A stretch of 64,000 nucleotides of DNA from the NCBI RefSeq assembly GCF_048001765.1, contig NZ_CP181447.1, forward strand, positions 1,984,001 through 2,048,000. The letters run 5' to 3'. Positions 45,540 through 53,603 of this stretch are shown here, one piece after another. The notes beneath the pieces are model-generated. The model had not been told where the DNA came from and made no database searches. It was given only the letters and a program-made list of their open reading frames with translations. A program made the translations under genes and the position numbers. Origin of the DNA: Bombiscardovia asteroides_K (GTDB lineage Bacteria; Actinomycetota; Actinomycetes; Actinomycetales; Bifidobacteriaceae). The stretch's first letter is position 1. Each line of letters begins with the position of its first letter.

Positions 45540-46628
45540 CTACGGAGTGTTCGCCGAGTCGCTTGTCACAATGCCCCACCGCCTGGCAAACTTCGACCAA
45601 GCCGTTCCATAAGTAGCGGCCCCTCGGCCCTCCCAGGTACAAACAGCCTCTCCAACAAGCCGACCGTCGGCGGCCGTTGCCAGTCGGCCAATCTGTGCGA
45701 TATGTCTATGGCCGCCGGAACGTTCCAGATGGACAACAACGTCAAACGCCCCTTTGGCCAGAGCCGCCAGTGCCTTCGGCTGCAGCCCCGCCAGCAAACC
45801 CAGAGTCGCCAGTCTGGTAGGGACGCGTTCCACGCTGTCGGCATGTAGTGTCGCCATGCCACCCTGATGACCAGAATTGAAAGCCCGCAGCAGATCAGCT
45901 ATCTCCTCGCCCCGGCACTCGCCCAGGATGATTCGATCGGGCCGCATGCGCAGTGTGGCCTTGACCAGATCGACCAGCCCCACGCCCCCTGCCCCTTCAA
46001 CGTTGGACTCTCTGACAGCCAGGGAAACCATATTCCTATGTCCGGCAATACGACCAAGCTCACGGACTTCCTCCACGATGACCAGCCGTTGCTCCTGTGG
46101 GCACATGCCAAGCAACGCCCGCAGAAGTGTGGTCTTGCCGGCACCCGTGCCACCAGTTACCAGAATGCTGGCCCGATTGACCACCAGCGCCCGGAGGATG
46201 AACAACCAGCTTGCGGGACACAGTCCGGCAGCAGCCAGCTCCTCCAGACCGGGCGGGTGCCTGTTGGGCAGTCTGATGGAAATGGCGGCACCCTCGGGAA
46301 CGAGCGGAGCCAGCACGGCGTGGACTCTGATCCCCTCCCTGCTGGAAGCGTCGGCCATGGGACGAGCATCATCCAGGCGACGCCCCAACTGAGCGCATAA
46401 CTGGACAGCGAAGTCCCTCACTGCCCGAGGGCCTGTGAACCCAGGCCGAAGCAGAACCTCCTCCATGCCCGAGCCCCGGTCGATCCAGACATCACCCCGG
46501 CCCGTCACTGCGATGTCAGTCACCGCAGGGTCGCTCACCAGCCCATCCAAATAGCCGAAAGTGGGCGGCTGAGCCAAATCGTCATCAAGGAATGAACCCC
46601 CAATGTTGTCCTCGCACCCCGTAATCAT
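45540..46628 (-). CDS. tadA: TadA/CpaF-type secretion ATPase
   Basis: 362 residues. Walker A GGTGAGKTT (residues 159-167), Asp box VIVEEVRELG, Walker B RIILGE, and GHQGGMATLHAD (253-264) with the conserved His. Powers polymerisation of the Tad pilus. The N-terminal part (IAVTGRGDVWIDRG) also fits CpaF. Its ATG overlaps the tadZ stop by 4 bp. Confidence 0.93.
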   Translation of the reverse strand: MITGCEDNIGGSFLDDDLAQPPTFGYLDGLVSDPAVTDIAVTGRGDVWIDRGSGMEEVLLRPGFTGPRAVRDFAVQLCAQLGRRLDDARPMADASSREGIRVHAVLAPLVPEGAAISIRLPNRHPPGLEELAAAGLCPASWLFILRALVVNRASILVTGGTGAGKTTLLRALLGMCPQEQRLVIVEEVRELGRIAGHRNMVSLAVRESNVEGAGGVGLVDLVKATLRMRPDRIILGECRGEEIADLLRAFNSGHQGGMATLHADSVERVPTRLATLGLLAGLQPKALAALAKGAFDVVVHLERSGGHRHIAQIGRLATAADGRLVGEAVCTWEGRGAATYGTAWSKFARRWGIVTSDSANTP

Positions 46629-47584
46629 TTGACAGCCTCAGACCAGGTCAATCCGCGAGAAGAAACCCGCTCTTCTTTTCTTTCGCCGACAACGACCATC
46701 CCCACGATCCGCTCCACCAGGGGTTGAAGGGCCCGGGCGTAAGTGCGTGGCACTCGTTCCAGGCCACGCCCATCCAGGACGGATGCCGACAGTTTCGTCT
46801 GTGGCTTGAGAACCACGTCCAACGATCGGCCCAGAAACTCCTCCGCTTGCTCCGGGTCGACACCATGACTGACACGGTGCTGAGTGGGCATCATTCCAAT
46901 CAAAGCCATGGGGGGCCTACATGAAATCAATGGACTGTCTTGAGCTCGATCACCATCATCCCTGCGGCCGTTCAGGGCATGGAGAAGCGCCTTCGCCCGC
47001 GCAAGGCCCAGCACAGTCATGTCCACCATCAACAGCGAGGGCAGACCCTTCAGTGAGCGCAGATTACCCAGATGCCTGCCTCGACCGGCATCGATTAGCA
47101 ACAGATCAGCCAATCCAGCCATTGCACTGACGGCTGCGTCCACGTCCCACCAGCCCTGTGGCGGGGCGGTCCAAGGATCATTGCTGAGCAGCGGAATGCC
47201 ATCCCAGACCGGCAGCTCTTCACCGAGGGCCTGAGGATCCACCCGACCCAGGGGAGCGCGAATCCTTCCCAGCCGCATGCCAGGCGCCCCCTCGATGCCG
47301 ACCAAGACATCCATCCCTCCGCCATCCAGGTCCAGATCCACCAGAGCACATGACAGAGCCATGTCCCGAAGCTGTTTTGCCATCAGGGCCGTCATGGTAG
47401 TCAGCCCAATCCCTCCGGAAGCCGAGAGAAAGACCAAACCGGCCACAGCGGACTCATATTTAGGTTCTGATGCACTCCGCCCGATGCCGGCATCTTCGCC
47501 CGCCATCCTCCCCGGTCGAGGCTCCGGAGATAACCCGACTGAACTAAAGGAGTGAGGTGTCAATTCGGGCTCCCGCCCTTTCAT
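46625..47584 (-). CDS. tadZ: TadZ/CpaE-like ParA-type protein with altered P-loop
   Basis: 319 residues from the ATG at 47584 (AAAGGTGG just before it). The ATPase core starts LVFLSASGGIGLTTMTALMA, where the P-loop Lys of KGGVGKTT is replaced by Leu61. CALVDLDLDGGGMDVLVGI is the second ParA motif, and LLLIDAGRGRHLG the Walker B region. Such atypical members localise the Tad machinery at the pole or septum. The N-terminal ~45 residues are likely disordered. First gene of the tad operon. Confidence 0.85.
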   Translation of the reverse strand: MKGREPELTPHSFSSVGLSPEPRPGRMAGEDAGIGRSASEPKYESAVAGLVFLSASGGIGLTTMTALMAKQLRDMALSCALVDLDLDGGGMDVLVGIEGAPGMRLGRIRAPLGRVDPQALGEELPVWDGIPLLSNDPWTAPPQGWWDVDAAVSAMAGLADLLLIDAGRGRHLGNLRSLKGLPSLLMVDMTVLGLARAKALLHALNGRRDDGDRAQDSPLISCRPPMALIGMMPTQHRVSHGVDPEQAEEFLGRSLDVVLKPQTKLSASVLDGRGLERVPRTYARALQPLVERIVGMVVVGERKEERVSSRGLTWSEAVK

Positions 47585-47919
47585 GCCACCTTTTATCTTC
47601 GACGGCAGTCTGCCTATGCTCATTCCAGTCATGGCTACCAGTACATCCGCGCCCCGGCATCAGCACCAGTCCCCGGAGCTGATGTGGTCGGATGACCCTT
47701 TGTATCCACACCGCTTCGCCCTACCTATGCACAAATGCATCAACACCACGACACGCCTCGAATTGCAGCGTTTTTAAACCTCTGTCCATGAAAGGACACA
47801 GATAATCACATGGAAGCAACAGATTCCTTCAAACCTGGCGTATTCGACCTGCCACAATGCACGCAATCGCACAAAAAACCAAGCCGGGAACCTCCTCCGC
47901 TCAAACACGATCAGCATGC

Positions 47920-47947
47920 TTGCCGTCGGCCTCAAAACTGGCATAAT
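47920..47947 (+). promoter_or_regulatory. Promoter upstream of ppk / candidate leader RNA
   Basis: TTGCCG (47920-47925) and CATAAT (47942-47947) with 16-bp spacing. Transcription would begin near 47954, about 225 bp before the ppk start. The part of the gap to its left (47633-47919) shows no gene; it must hold the tad promoter on the minus strand, but none is clear. Confidence 0.6.
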
Positions 47948-48086
47948 AGCTTATACAAGGACGGTTCAAGAGCACGGAAGCCCACAAAGTGTATGGCCAC
48001 CAGGACCGATACGTTGGACGGGTGTATAAGACTTGACCGTTGCAACGATGATGTTGTGCAGAGATTCCATCTGGACCGACCTTGTG

Positions 48087-48120
48087 GGAACGGCCTCCTG
48101 CGGGGGGCCGTTCCTATTTA
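48087..48120 (+). terminator. Terminator-like hairpin before ppk
   Basis: A 9-bp GC-rich perfect stem with a 10-base loop followed by TATTTA, 58 bases before the ppk start and downstream of a good promoter. The U-run is broken, so efficiency is uncertain. Confidence 0.5.
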
Positions 48121-48126
48121 TCCACA
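48118..48126 (+). promoter_or_regulatory. Consensus DnaA box upstream of ppk
   Basis: TTATCCACA, the exact consensus, immediately after the hairpin. It could be a DnaA-regulated site or chance, since the same bases also pair as part of the hairpin flank. Confidence 0.4.
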
Positions 48127-48177
48127 AGCTTTATCAACGATTGCAGAGGACGGCACCTGCGAATAAAGTGCTATGGT

Positions 48178-50424
48178 ATGGTTCAGAAATTTGACGCACC
48201 CTCCAAGGCCTTGCTACGCAGCCAGATCGCGGAGCATATTGCCGAGACCGACGGCCAGGCACGGCATGTATCCAGGCACTCGGATCATCCGGTCTCGCCC
48301 TTGCCTGAGGACCGCTATTTCGACCGGGAACTGAGCTGGCTCAAGTTCAACAAACGCGTGCTTGAACTGGCCGAAGACGAGAGCGTGCCCCTGTTGGAGC
48401 GTGCCAACTTCGCCGCCATCTTCGCCAGCAATCTCGATGAGTTCTTCATGGTTCGCGTGGCTGGTCTGAAGCGTCGCGTAGACACCGGCATCGCTGTGAC
48501 AGCTGCCAGCGGGATGAGCCCTCGCCAGCAACTGAGAGCCATCTCCGAGCAGGCGCACAAGCTTCAGGACGAGCATGCCCACTACGTCATCAACCACATC
48601 CTGCCGGATCTGGCCGCCGAAAGCATCATCCTGCTGAGCTGGACACAACTGAGCAGCCAGGAGCAGGAACGGCTCACCAACTTCTTCCGCAACCAGGTCT
48701 TCCCAGTCCTGACCCCGCTGGCCGTCGACCCGGCTCACCCCTTCCCCTATATCTCAGGCAACTCACTGAATCTGGCGGTCCTGGTGGAGAACCCGACCTC
48801 GGGCAAGACCCACTTCGCCCGCGTCAAGATTCCTGACAACCTCTCCCGTCTGGTTCCTGTGGACGATTTGACCGACGAGGAGGGCCGGGAGGAGCGCTAC
48901 GGGTTCATCACCATGGAGAATCTGATCATCGCCCACCTGGAATACCTCTTCCCAGGCATGATCATCAAGGAGGCCCGCTCCTTCCGTGTCACCCGCAACG
49001 AGGATATTGATGTCGAGGAGGACGATGCCGAAAATCTGCTCAACGCCATGGAAAAGGAGCTGCTGCAGCGGCGGTTCGGACCGCCCATCCGCTTGGAGAT
49101 TTCCGATTCCGCCTCTCCCTTCCTCTCCCAACTGCTGGCCAGCAAGCTCCGGGTCAACCAGGAGGAGGTCTATCGGCTGCCTGCCCCCTTGGACTGCACG
49201 GTCCTGTTCGAGCTGCAGTCCATCGACCGGGCCGACCTCAAGTTTCGCCCCTTCATTCCCACCACCAACCGGCAGATAGCCGAGGTGGAATCCAGCCAAG
49301 CCCAGGACATCTTCGCCGCCATCCGCGAGCATGACATCCTCCTTCACCACCCCTATGACTCCTTCTCCACTTCGGTCCAGGCCTTCCTGGAACAGGCGGC
49401 GGCCGATCCGCGAGTGCTGGCCATCAAACAGACCCTCTACCGAACCTCGGGCAACTCGCCCATCATCAATGCTCTGGTGGATGCCGCACACGCCGGCAAG
49501 CAGGTTCTGGCTCTGGTCGAGATCAAGGCCCGGTTTGATGAGGAGGCCAACATCGCCTGGGCTCGTCAGCTTGAACGGGCTGGCGTCCATGTGGTCTACG
49601 GGATTGTGGGGCTCAAGACCCACTGCAAGCTCTCCCTGGTGGTCCGTCAGGAGCAGGACGGCCTGCGGCGTTACTGCCACGTGGGCACCGGCAACTACAA
49701 CCCCAAGACCGCCCGCCAGTATACCGACCTGGGTCTGCTGACCTGCGACCCAGTGGTGGGACAGGACCTGACACGGCTCTTCAACCAGCTATCAGGCTAT
49801 GCGCCCAAGTCTTCCTTCCACCGCCTGCTGGTAGCCCCGCGCACGGTTCGCTCCGGGCTTCTGCAGCGGATTGCCCGTGAGGAAGAGACCGCCCTGAACG
49901 GCAAGCCTGCATGGATACGAATCAAGGTCAACTCCTTGGTGGATGAAAAAATCATTGATGCCCTCTACCGGGCCAGCCAGGCCGGGGTCCGCATTGACAT
50001 CGTGGAGCGCGGCATCTGCGCCCTGAAGCCAGGTGTGCCCGGGCTGAGCGAAAATATCCGAGTCCACTCCATCCTGGGGCGGTTCCTGGAACACAGCCGT
50101 ATCTTCGCCTTCGCCAACTCACAGGGTCCCCAGATCGGCGAGGGCCCCCTGGCCGGGCCGGAGGTCTGGATAGGTTCTGCTGACCTGATGCACCGCAACC
50201 TGGACCGCCGTGTGGAGGCGCTGGTCCGGATCACTGCGCCCGAGCAGGTGCAGGGACTGATCGACTACGTGGATTTGCAGATGGCTGACACCACCAGCTC
50301 CTGGCACATGCAGCCCGATGGCACCTACGTTCGTCACAGCCGCGATGATCAGGGTCGGCCTCTGGTCGACTCGCAGGAGTACCTGATCGACCGTCACACC
50401 CGAACACCCAGGGCCAGGCGATAA
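48178..50424 (+). CDS. ppk: Polyphosphate kinase (PPK1)
   Basis: 748 residues from the ATG at 48178; the ribosome site is weak. The N-terminal domain reads YFDRELSWLKFNKRVLELA and FASNLDEFFMVRVAGLKRR. The catalytic part has HHPYDSFSTSVQAFL, ALVEIKARFDEEANI, VVYGIVGLKTHCKLSLVVRQ with the autophosphorylated His, and YCHVGTGNYNPKTARQYTDL. It polymerises the gamma-phosphate of ATP into polyphosphate. MutT1 and a hypothetical gene follow in the same direction. Confidence 0.95.
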   Translation: MVQKFDAPSKALLRSQIAEHIAETDGQARHVSRHSDHPVSPLPEDRYFDRELSWLKFNKRVLELAEDESVPLLERANFAAIFASNLDEFFMVRVAGLKRRVDTGIAVTAASGMSPRQQLRAISEQAHKLQDEHAHYVINHILPDLAAESIILLSWTQLSSQEQERLTNFFRNQVFPVLTPLAVDPAHPFPYISGNSLNLAVLVENPTSGKTHFARVKIPDNLSRLVPVDDLTDEEGREERYGFITMENLIIAHLEYLFPGMIIKEARSFRVTRNEDIDVEEDDAENLLNAMEKELLQRRFGPPIRLEISDSASPFLSQLLASKLRVNQEEVYRLPAPLDCTVLFELQSIDRADLKFRPFIPTTNRQIAEVESSQAQDIFAAIREHDILLHHPYDSFSTSVQAFLEQAAADPRVLAIKQTLYRTSGNSPIINALVDAAHAGKQVLALVEIKARFDEEANIAWARQLERAGVHVVYGIVGLKTHCKLSLVVRQEQDGLRRYCHVGTGNYNPKTARQYTDLGLLTCDPVVGQDLTRLFNQLSGYAPKSSFHRLLVAPRTVRSGLLQRIAREEETALNGKPAWIRIKVNSLVDEKIIDALYRASQAGVRIDIVERGICALKPGVPGLSENIRVHSILGRFLEHSRIFAFANSQGPQIGEGPLAGPEVWIGSADLMHRNLDRRVEALVRITAPEQVQGLIDYVDLQMADTTSSWHMQPDGTYVRHSRDDQGRPLVDSQEYLIDRHTRTPRARR

Positions 50425-50485
50425 TGATGCGCCTCCAGGCCGGCGAGTCCGCTGCCGGGGCGGACGATCGGGATGGCATTCGGCC

Positions 50486-51565
50486 ATGAGCAGGACGGTC
50501 GAGGCAGCGGGAGCCATCCTTTACCGGTGGCGTACTAGCTTCCAGGGATGGATGAAATTCAGCGACGACGGCCGGGCAGCCCCAGGAGCCGACCCACGCT
50601 CCGACCTCGATGACCTGGAGCTCTGTTTGGTGCATCGTCCCAAGTACGACGACTGGAGCTGGCCAAAGGGCAAGCTGGAGAACCGTGAGACCCACATGCG
50701 GGCGGCCGTGCGCGAGGTTGGCGAGGAAACAGGCTGTCTTGTCCGCCTTGGGCCCTACCTAGGGGATGCCGAATATCCGCTGAACAACGAGGGCCGACGC
50801 CGGGGCGGCAAAGGCGGCAGGCTCAAGCATATCTGCTACTGGATGGCTACGCAGACTGATTCGGAACACGCCGCCGGTCAGAGCACACTGCTGGGACCCA
50901 TCCACCGGCCTGATTCCAGGGAAGTCGACCAGATACGATGGGTAGGAGCCTCTGAAGCCCGCAAACTATTGACCCATCCAAGCGACAGAACCATACTGGA
51001 TGCCTTCGTGGATCGGGTAGAGCAGGGTGGCATCCGGGCTCGTCAGCTGATCATCGTCCGCCACGGCAAGGCTGTGGCCCGGAAGGAGTGGACAGGCAAG
51101 GACGCGGATCGTCCTCTGACCCCCAGGGGTGCTGGCACCTCCTACGCGCTGGCTCGGGAGCTAGCCTGCTTCGCGCCCGACCGTCTCCTGTCCTCCCCTT
51201 GGATCCGCTGTGTGCAGACGTTGCGACCCTACGCCGATGAGGTAGGCCTGCCTATGGAGATGGTGGCCTGCCTGACGGAGTCCTCCTACCACCGACGCCC
51301 AGACCAGGCCCACACCTGGCTGGACGGGCAGATGGCCGACCTGCTGACAGGTAACAGAACCATCATGATCTGCATGCATCGCCCTGTCCTGGGAGGAGTC
51401 TTCGAGAAGCTGCGCGGGCTATGCTCCAGCGGATCGTTGTCCAAACGGCTGCCCGATGACTCCCCCTTCATGCCCACCGGCAACGCCGTCGTCCTCAGTC
51501 TGACCGGCGACCCCAATCATCCGACCATCATCGACATACAGAAGGTGACTCCCATTGTCTACTGA
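50486..51565 (+). CDS. mutT1: Nudix hydrolase fused to histidine phosphatase (MutT1 type)
   Basis: 359 residues, two domains. The Nudix box occupies about residues 65-90 (GKLENRETHMRAAVREVGEE followed by TG). The second half starts LIIVRHGKAVARKEW, the RHG motif of histidine phosphatases, with a later His in MICMHRP. This order matches mycobacterial MutT1, which hydrolyses 8-oxo-GTP/8-oxo-dGTP and diadenosine polyphosphates. Placement right after ppk is common in actinobacteria and suggests nucleotide and polyphosphate housekeeping. The ribosome site is weak. Confidence 0.9.
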   Translation: MSRTVEAAGAILYRWRTSFQGWMKFSDDGRAAPGADPRSDLDDLELCLVHRPKYDDWSWPKGKLENRETHMRAAVREVGEETGCLVRLGPYLGDAEYPLNNEGRRRGGKGGRLKHICYWMATQTDSEHAAGQSTLLGPIHRPDSREVDQIRWVGASEARKLLTHPSDRTILDAFVDRVEQGGIRARQLIIVRHGKAVARKEWTGKDADRPLTPRGAGTSYALARELACFAPDRLLSSPWIRCVQTLRPYADEVGLPMEMVACLTESSYHRRPDQAHTWLDGQMADLLTGNRTIMICMHRPVLGGVFEKLRGLCSSGSLSKRLPDDSPFMPTGNAVVLSLTGDPNHPTIIDIQKVTPIVY

Positions 51566-52274
51566 CAGCAACTCCAGAATCGGTTCATCCTCAATCCGCT
51601 CCTCCCGCACGGGATTCATAGCCTCCGGCACCGGAGCATCGCGTCCTTCACGCCCTGGCCAGCTGGATCCGGCCATCGCCGACCAGTTCTCCGGAGGTAT
51701 GGACCCGCAGCAGATCAGCGAGATGAGCCATGTGTCAGCAGCCTCCCTGCTGGACCGAGTCCACCACAGCGCCGACCCGGCCATCGTCAAACGAGTCCTG
51801 ACCCTGGTCGACCGCGAGGGCGTGGATATAGTGGCCGAGCTCTGGAGCGACAGTGACCCCGACTCTCTGCCTGGCATTCTTTGGCGGCTCTACATGCTTC
51901 GCAGCTGGATGCGTAAGGACGCTGATGGAATCAGCCGCCTGTGGCGGCTGGGCGAACCCACTGACACCGCTGCATCAGCCATCGCCGGCGTGGATCAGGC
52001 CCCGGAGGCCGACGACATCATCCGAACCGCCGATTCCATCCTCTCAGGAGCTTTCACCGGCGACTTCGCCATAGCTCTGGAACGGGCCGGAGCATTCTGC
52101 GACGTTATCGCCCGCGGCATCAAGACCACCATCCGGGACGCCCAGAGCCGACAGCTGGACGGTCAGGAGGCCAAGGAGGTCGACGCTGCACAGCGCACCG
52201 TCAACTCCCTCAATCAGACGGCCCGCGACTTCATGCGTGGCGCCTCACTCTGGCGACGGGGACGACTGGAGTAG
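51555..52274 (+). CDS. Hypothetical protein after mutT1
   Basis: 239 residues from a TTG overlapping the mutT1 end by 11 bases; AAGGTGA lies six bases upstream. The N-terminal ~40 residues are Ser/Arg/Gly-rich and likely disordered. The rest is predicted helical, with DRVHHSADPAIVKRVLTLVD, ILWRLYMLRSWMRKDADGIS, RLWRLGEPTDTAASAIAGVD, and near the end VDAAQRTVNSLNQTARDFM. No known domain was recognised. Translational coupling suggests a functional link with MutT1 or PPK. Confidence 0.75.
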   Translation: MSTDSNSRIGSSSIRSSRTGFIASGTGASRPSRPGQLDPAIADQFSGGMDPQQISEMSHVSAASLLDRVHHSADPAIVKRVLTLVDREGVDIVAELWSDSDPDSLPGILWRLYMLRSWMRKDADGISRLWRLGEPTDTAASAIAGVDQAPEADDIIRTADSILSGAFTGDFAIALERAGAFCDVIARGIKTTIRDAQSRQLDGQEAKEVDAAQRTVNSLNQTARDFMRGASLWRRGRLE

Positions 52275-52411
52275 AACCCGCCACCCTTTCAAGCCGGAAG
52301 CGTAAGCGCGTCGTGAGCACAGATCAGACTCCGGCATGCCCTACAATGGGGACTGCGTCGGACCATGGCTAAGCCCCGGGCTCCGTTTGTTGCCGCTGCG
52401 AGCGGCGTTTG

Positions 52412-52450
52412 CGCCGACAGGCGCTTGCATGGTTCGGCGTTTTCATTTTC
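52412..52450 (+). terminator. Probable attenuator hairpin in the upp leader
   Basis: CGCCGA (52412-52417) pairs with TCGGCG (52434-52439), followed by TTTTCATTTTC. It lies 73 bases before upp, in a 248-bp gap. An overlapping hairpin, GCCGCT/AGCGGC (52392-52406), and GGCGTTTGCGCC next to it could form instead and free the terminator strand. A TACAAT at 52342-52347 may be a -10. This fits attenuation of upp, although a plain terminator of the upstream genes is possible. Confidence 0.5.
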
Positions 52451-52522
52451 ATTCCCAAATCGCAGGCAGCATGGCTTGCCGGTCGCTACCAGAAGCCGAC
52501 CCGCTGAGCTACGCTGAGAGGT

Positions 52523-53161
52523 ATGGAACTTCACGTACTGGAACACCCGCTGATCGAGCACAAGCTGACCGTACTGCGGGACAAAAACACCCCTTCCAAC
52601 ACCTTCCGCGAGCTGATCAGCGAACTGGTCATGCTGGAGGCCTACGAGGCCACCCGCAATCTGGACATCGAGGACCACCCCATCGAGACCCCAGTCGCTC
52701 CCATGGTGGGCAAAAAGCTCTGCTCCCCCCGCCCCATGGTGGTTCCCATTCTGCGCGCCGGACTGGGCATGCTTGACGGCATGACCCGGCTGCTGCCCAC
52801 CGCCGAGGTCGGATTCCTTGGTCTCAAACGCGACGAGAACACCCTGGACATCATCACCTACGCCAACCGCCTGCCAGAGGACCTCTCCGGACGTCAATGC
52901 TTCCTGCTGGATCCCATGCTGGCCACCGGCGGCACCCTGATCGCCGCCACGAAATATCTGGCTGAGCGCGGAGCCAAGGACGTGACCTCCATCAACATTC
53001 TGGCCGCTCCCGAGGGCCTGAACCGCCTCAAGGAGGAGATGGACCCCTCCATCAACCTCAAGGTGGTGGTCTGCGCAGTCGATCAGAAACTGAACGAGCA
53101 CGCCTATATCGTGCCTGGTCTGGGCGATGCGGGCGACCGCCTTTACGGCGTCATCGACTAA
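52523..53161 (+). CDS. upp: Uracil phosphoribosyltransferase
   Basis: 212 residues. MELHVLEHPLIEHKLTVLRD, PMVVPILRAGLGMLDGM, LDPMLATGGTLIAATKYLAE (PRPP loop) and AYIVPGLGDAGDRLYG near the end. Makes UMP from uracil and PRPP, the salvage route. GAGAGGT is the ribosome site. Followed by a strong intrinsic terminator. Confidence 0.96.
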   Translation: MELHVLEHPLIEHKLTVLRDKNTPSNTFRELISELVMLEAYEATRNLDIEDHPIETPVAPMVGKKLCSPRPMVVPILRAGLGMLDGMTRLLPTAEVGFLGLKRDENTLDIITYANRLPEDLSGRQCFLLDPMLATGGTLIAATKYLAERGAKDVTSINILAAPEGLNRLKEEMDPSINLKVVVCAVDQKLNEHAYIVPGLGDAGDRLYGVID

Positions 53162-53200
53162 TCCGACGAACTGACGGGGCACGAACCCCATACCTGACTA

Positions 53201-53233
53201 GGACCCGAACCCACACGATTCGGGTCCTTTTTT
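53201..53233 (+). terminator. Intrinsic terminator of upp
   Basis: GGACCCGAA pairs with TTCGGGTCC, nine-base loop, followed by six T. It is the strongest terminator in the window. Confidence 0.9.
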
Positions 53234-53603
53234 CAACGGTGTTTGATGGCCGTCTCGGCGGATGCCGTGCAAGATGGACTAGGCTTCCCTCCCCTACCCC
53301 GTCAGCGAGGATAGGTTCGCTATGAAGTCGTCTCTATAGAAACTGCCGGCTCTGCAATGCCATGGAGCTTAGCGAACCAGTCATCATGTCTGTAATCCTC
53401 CCGACCTCTATTCTCAACCGTCTATCCCTCGACTTCCACCCTCTCACTCTCTGTCCTCTTGCCCACCTCTCGCACAAGAGTGCCTAATCGCTGATCGCCA
53501 CCCCGGTTCTCCCCCTGGTCTGACCCTGAAAACACCCTGAGTGGGCCTTCACCCGGTGTTGCAATAAGAACAGCAGCATTCAAGGGCGAGAAAGGAGCAC
53601 ACC
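53234..53603. other. Gene-free gap with a distant inverted repeat
   Basis: 370 bp with no credible coding frame; the first start is the permease ATG. GGTTCGCTA (53314-53322) and TAGCGAACC (53370-53378) are perfect inverted repeats 47 bases apart, so a leader stem is possible. The stretch 53395-53470 is pyrimidine-rich. No ATP-binding cassette gene or remnant was found, although the next gene is an ABC permease. Confidence 0.5.

Larger units (their letters stand above)
47950..48128 (+). ncRNA. Candidate structured leader or small RNA upstream of ppk
   Basis: Four segments are complementary in interleaved order. CTTATAC (47950-47956) pairs with GTATAAG (48024-48030), and ACGGTTCAAG (47961-47970) pairs with CTTGACCGT (48032-48040) with one bulge. 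This allows either alternative folds or a pseudoknot. The element ends in a strong hairpin, GGAACGGCC (48087-48095) with GGCCGTTCC (48106-48114), followed by TATTTA, and flanked by CTTGTGG/CCACAAG, which also pair. It could be an attenuator for ppk or a separate small RNA. No known class was recognised. Confidence 0.4.

Noticed and set aside
47810..48166. 118-codon plus-strand frame in the gap before ppk.
   Set aside because: No ribosome site, no domain, and it crosses the promoter and the terminator-like hairpin.
53234..53603. Searched for a missing ABC ATPase or its remnant.
   Set aside because: No Walker A, signature or Walker B motif in any frame.
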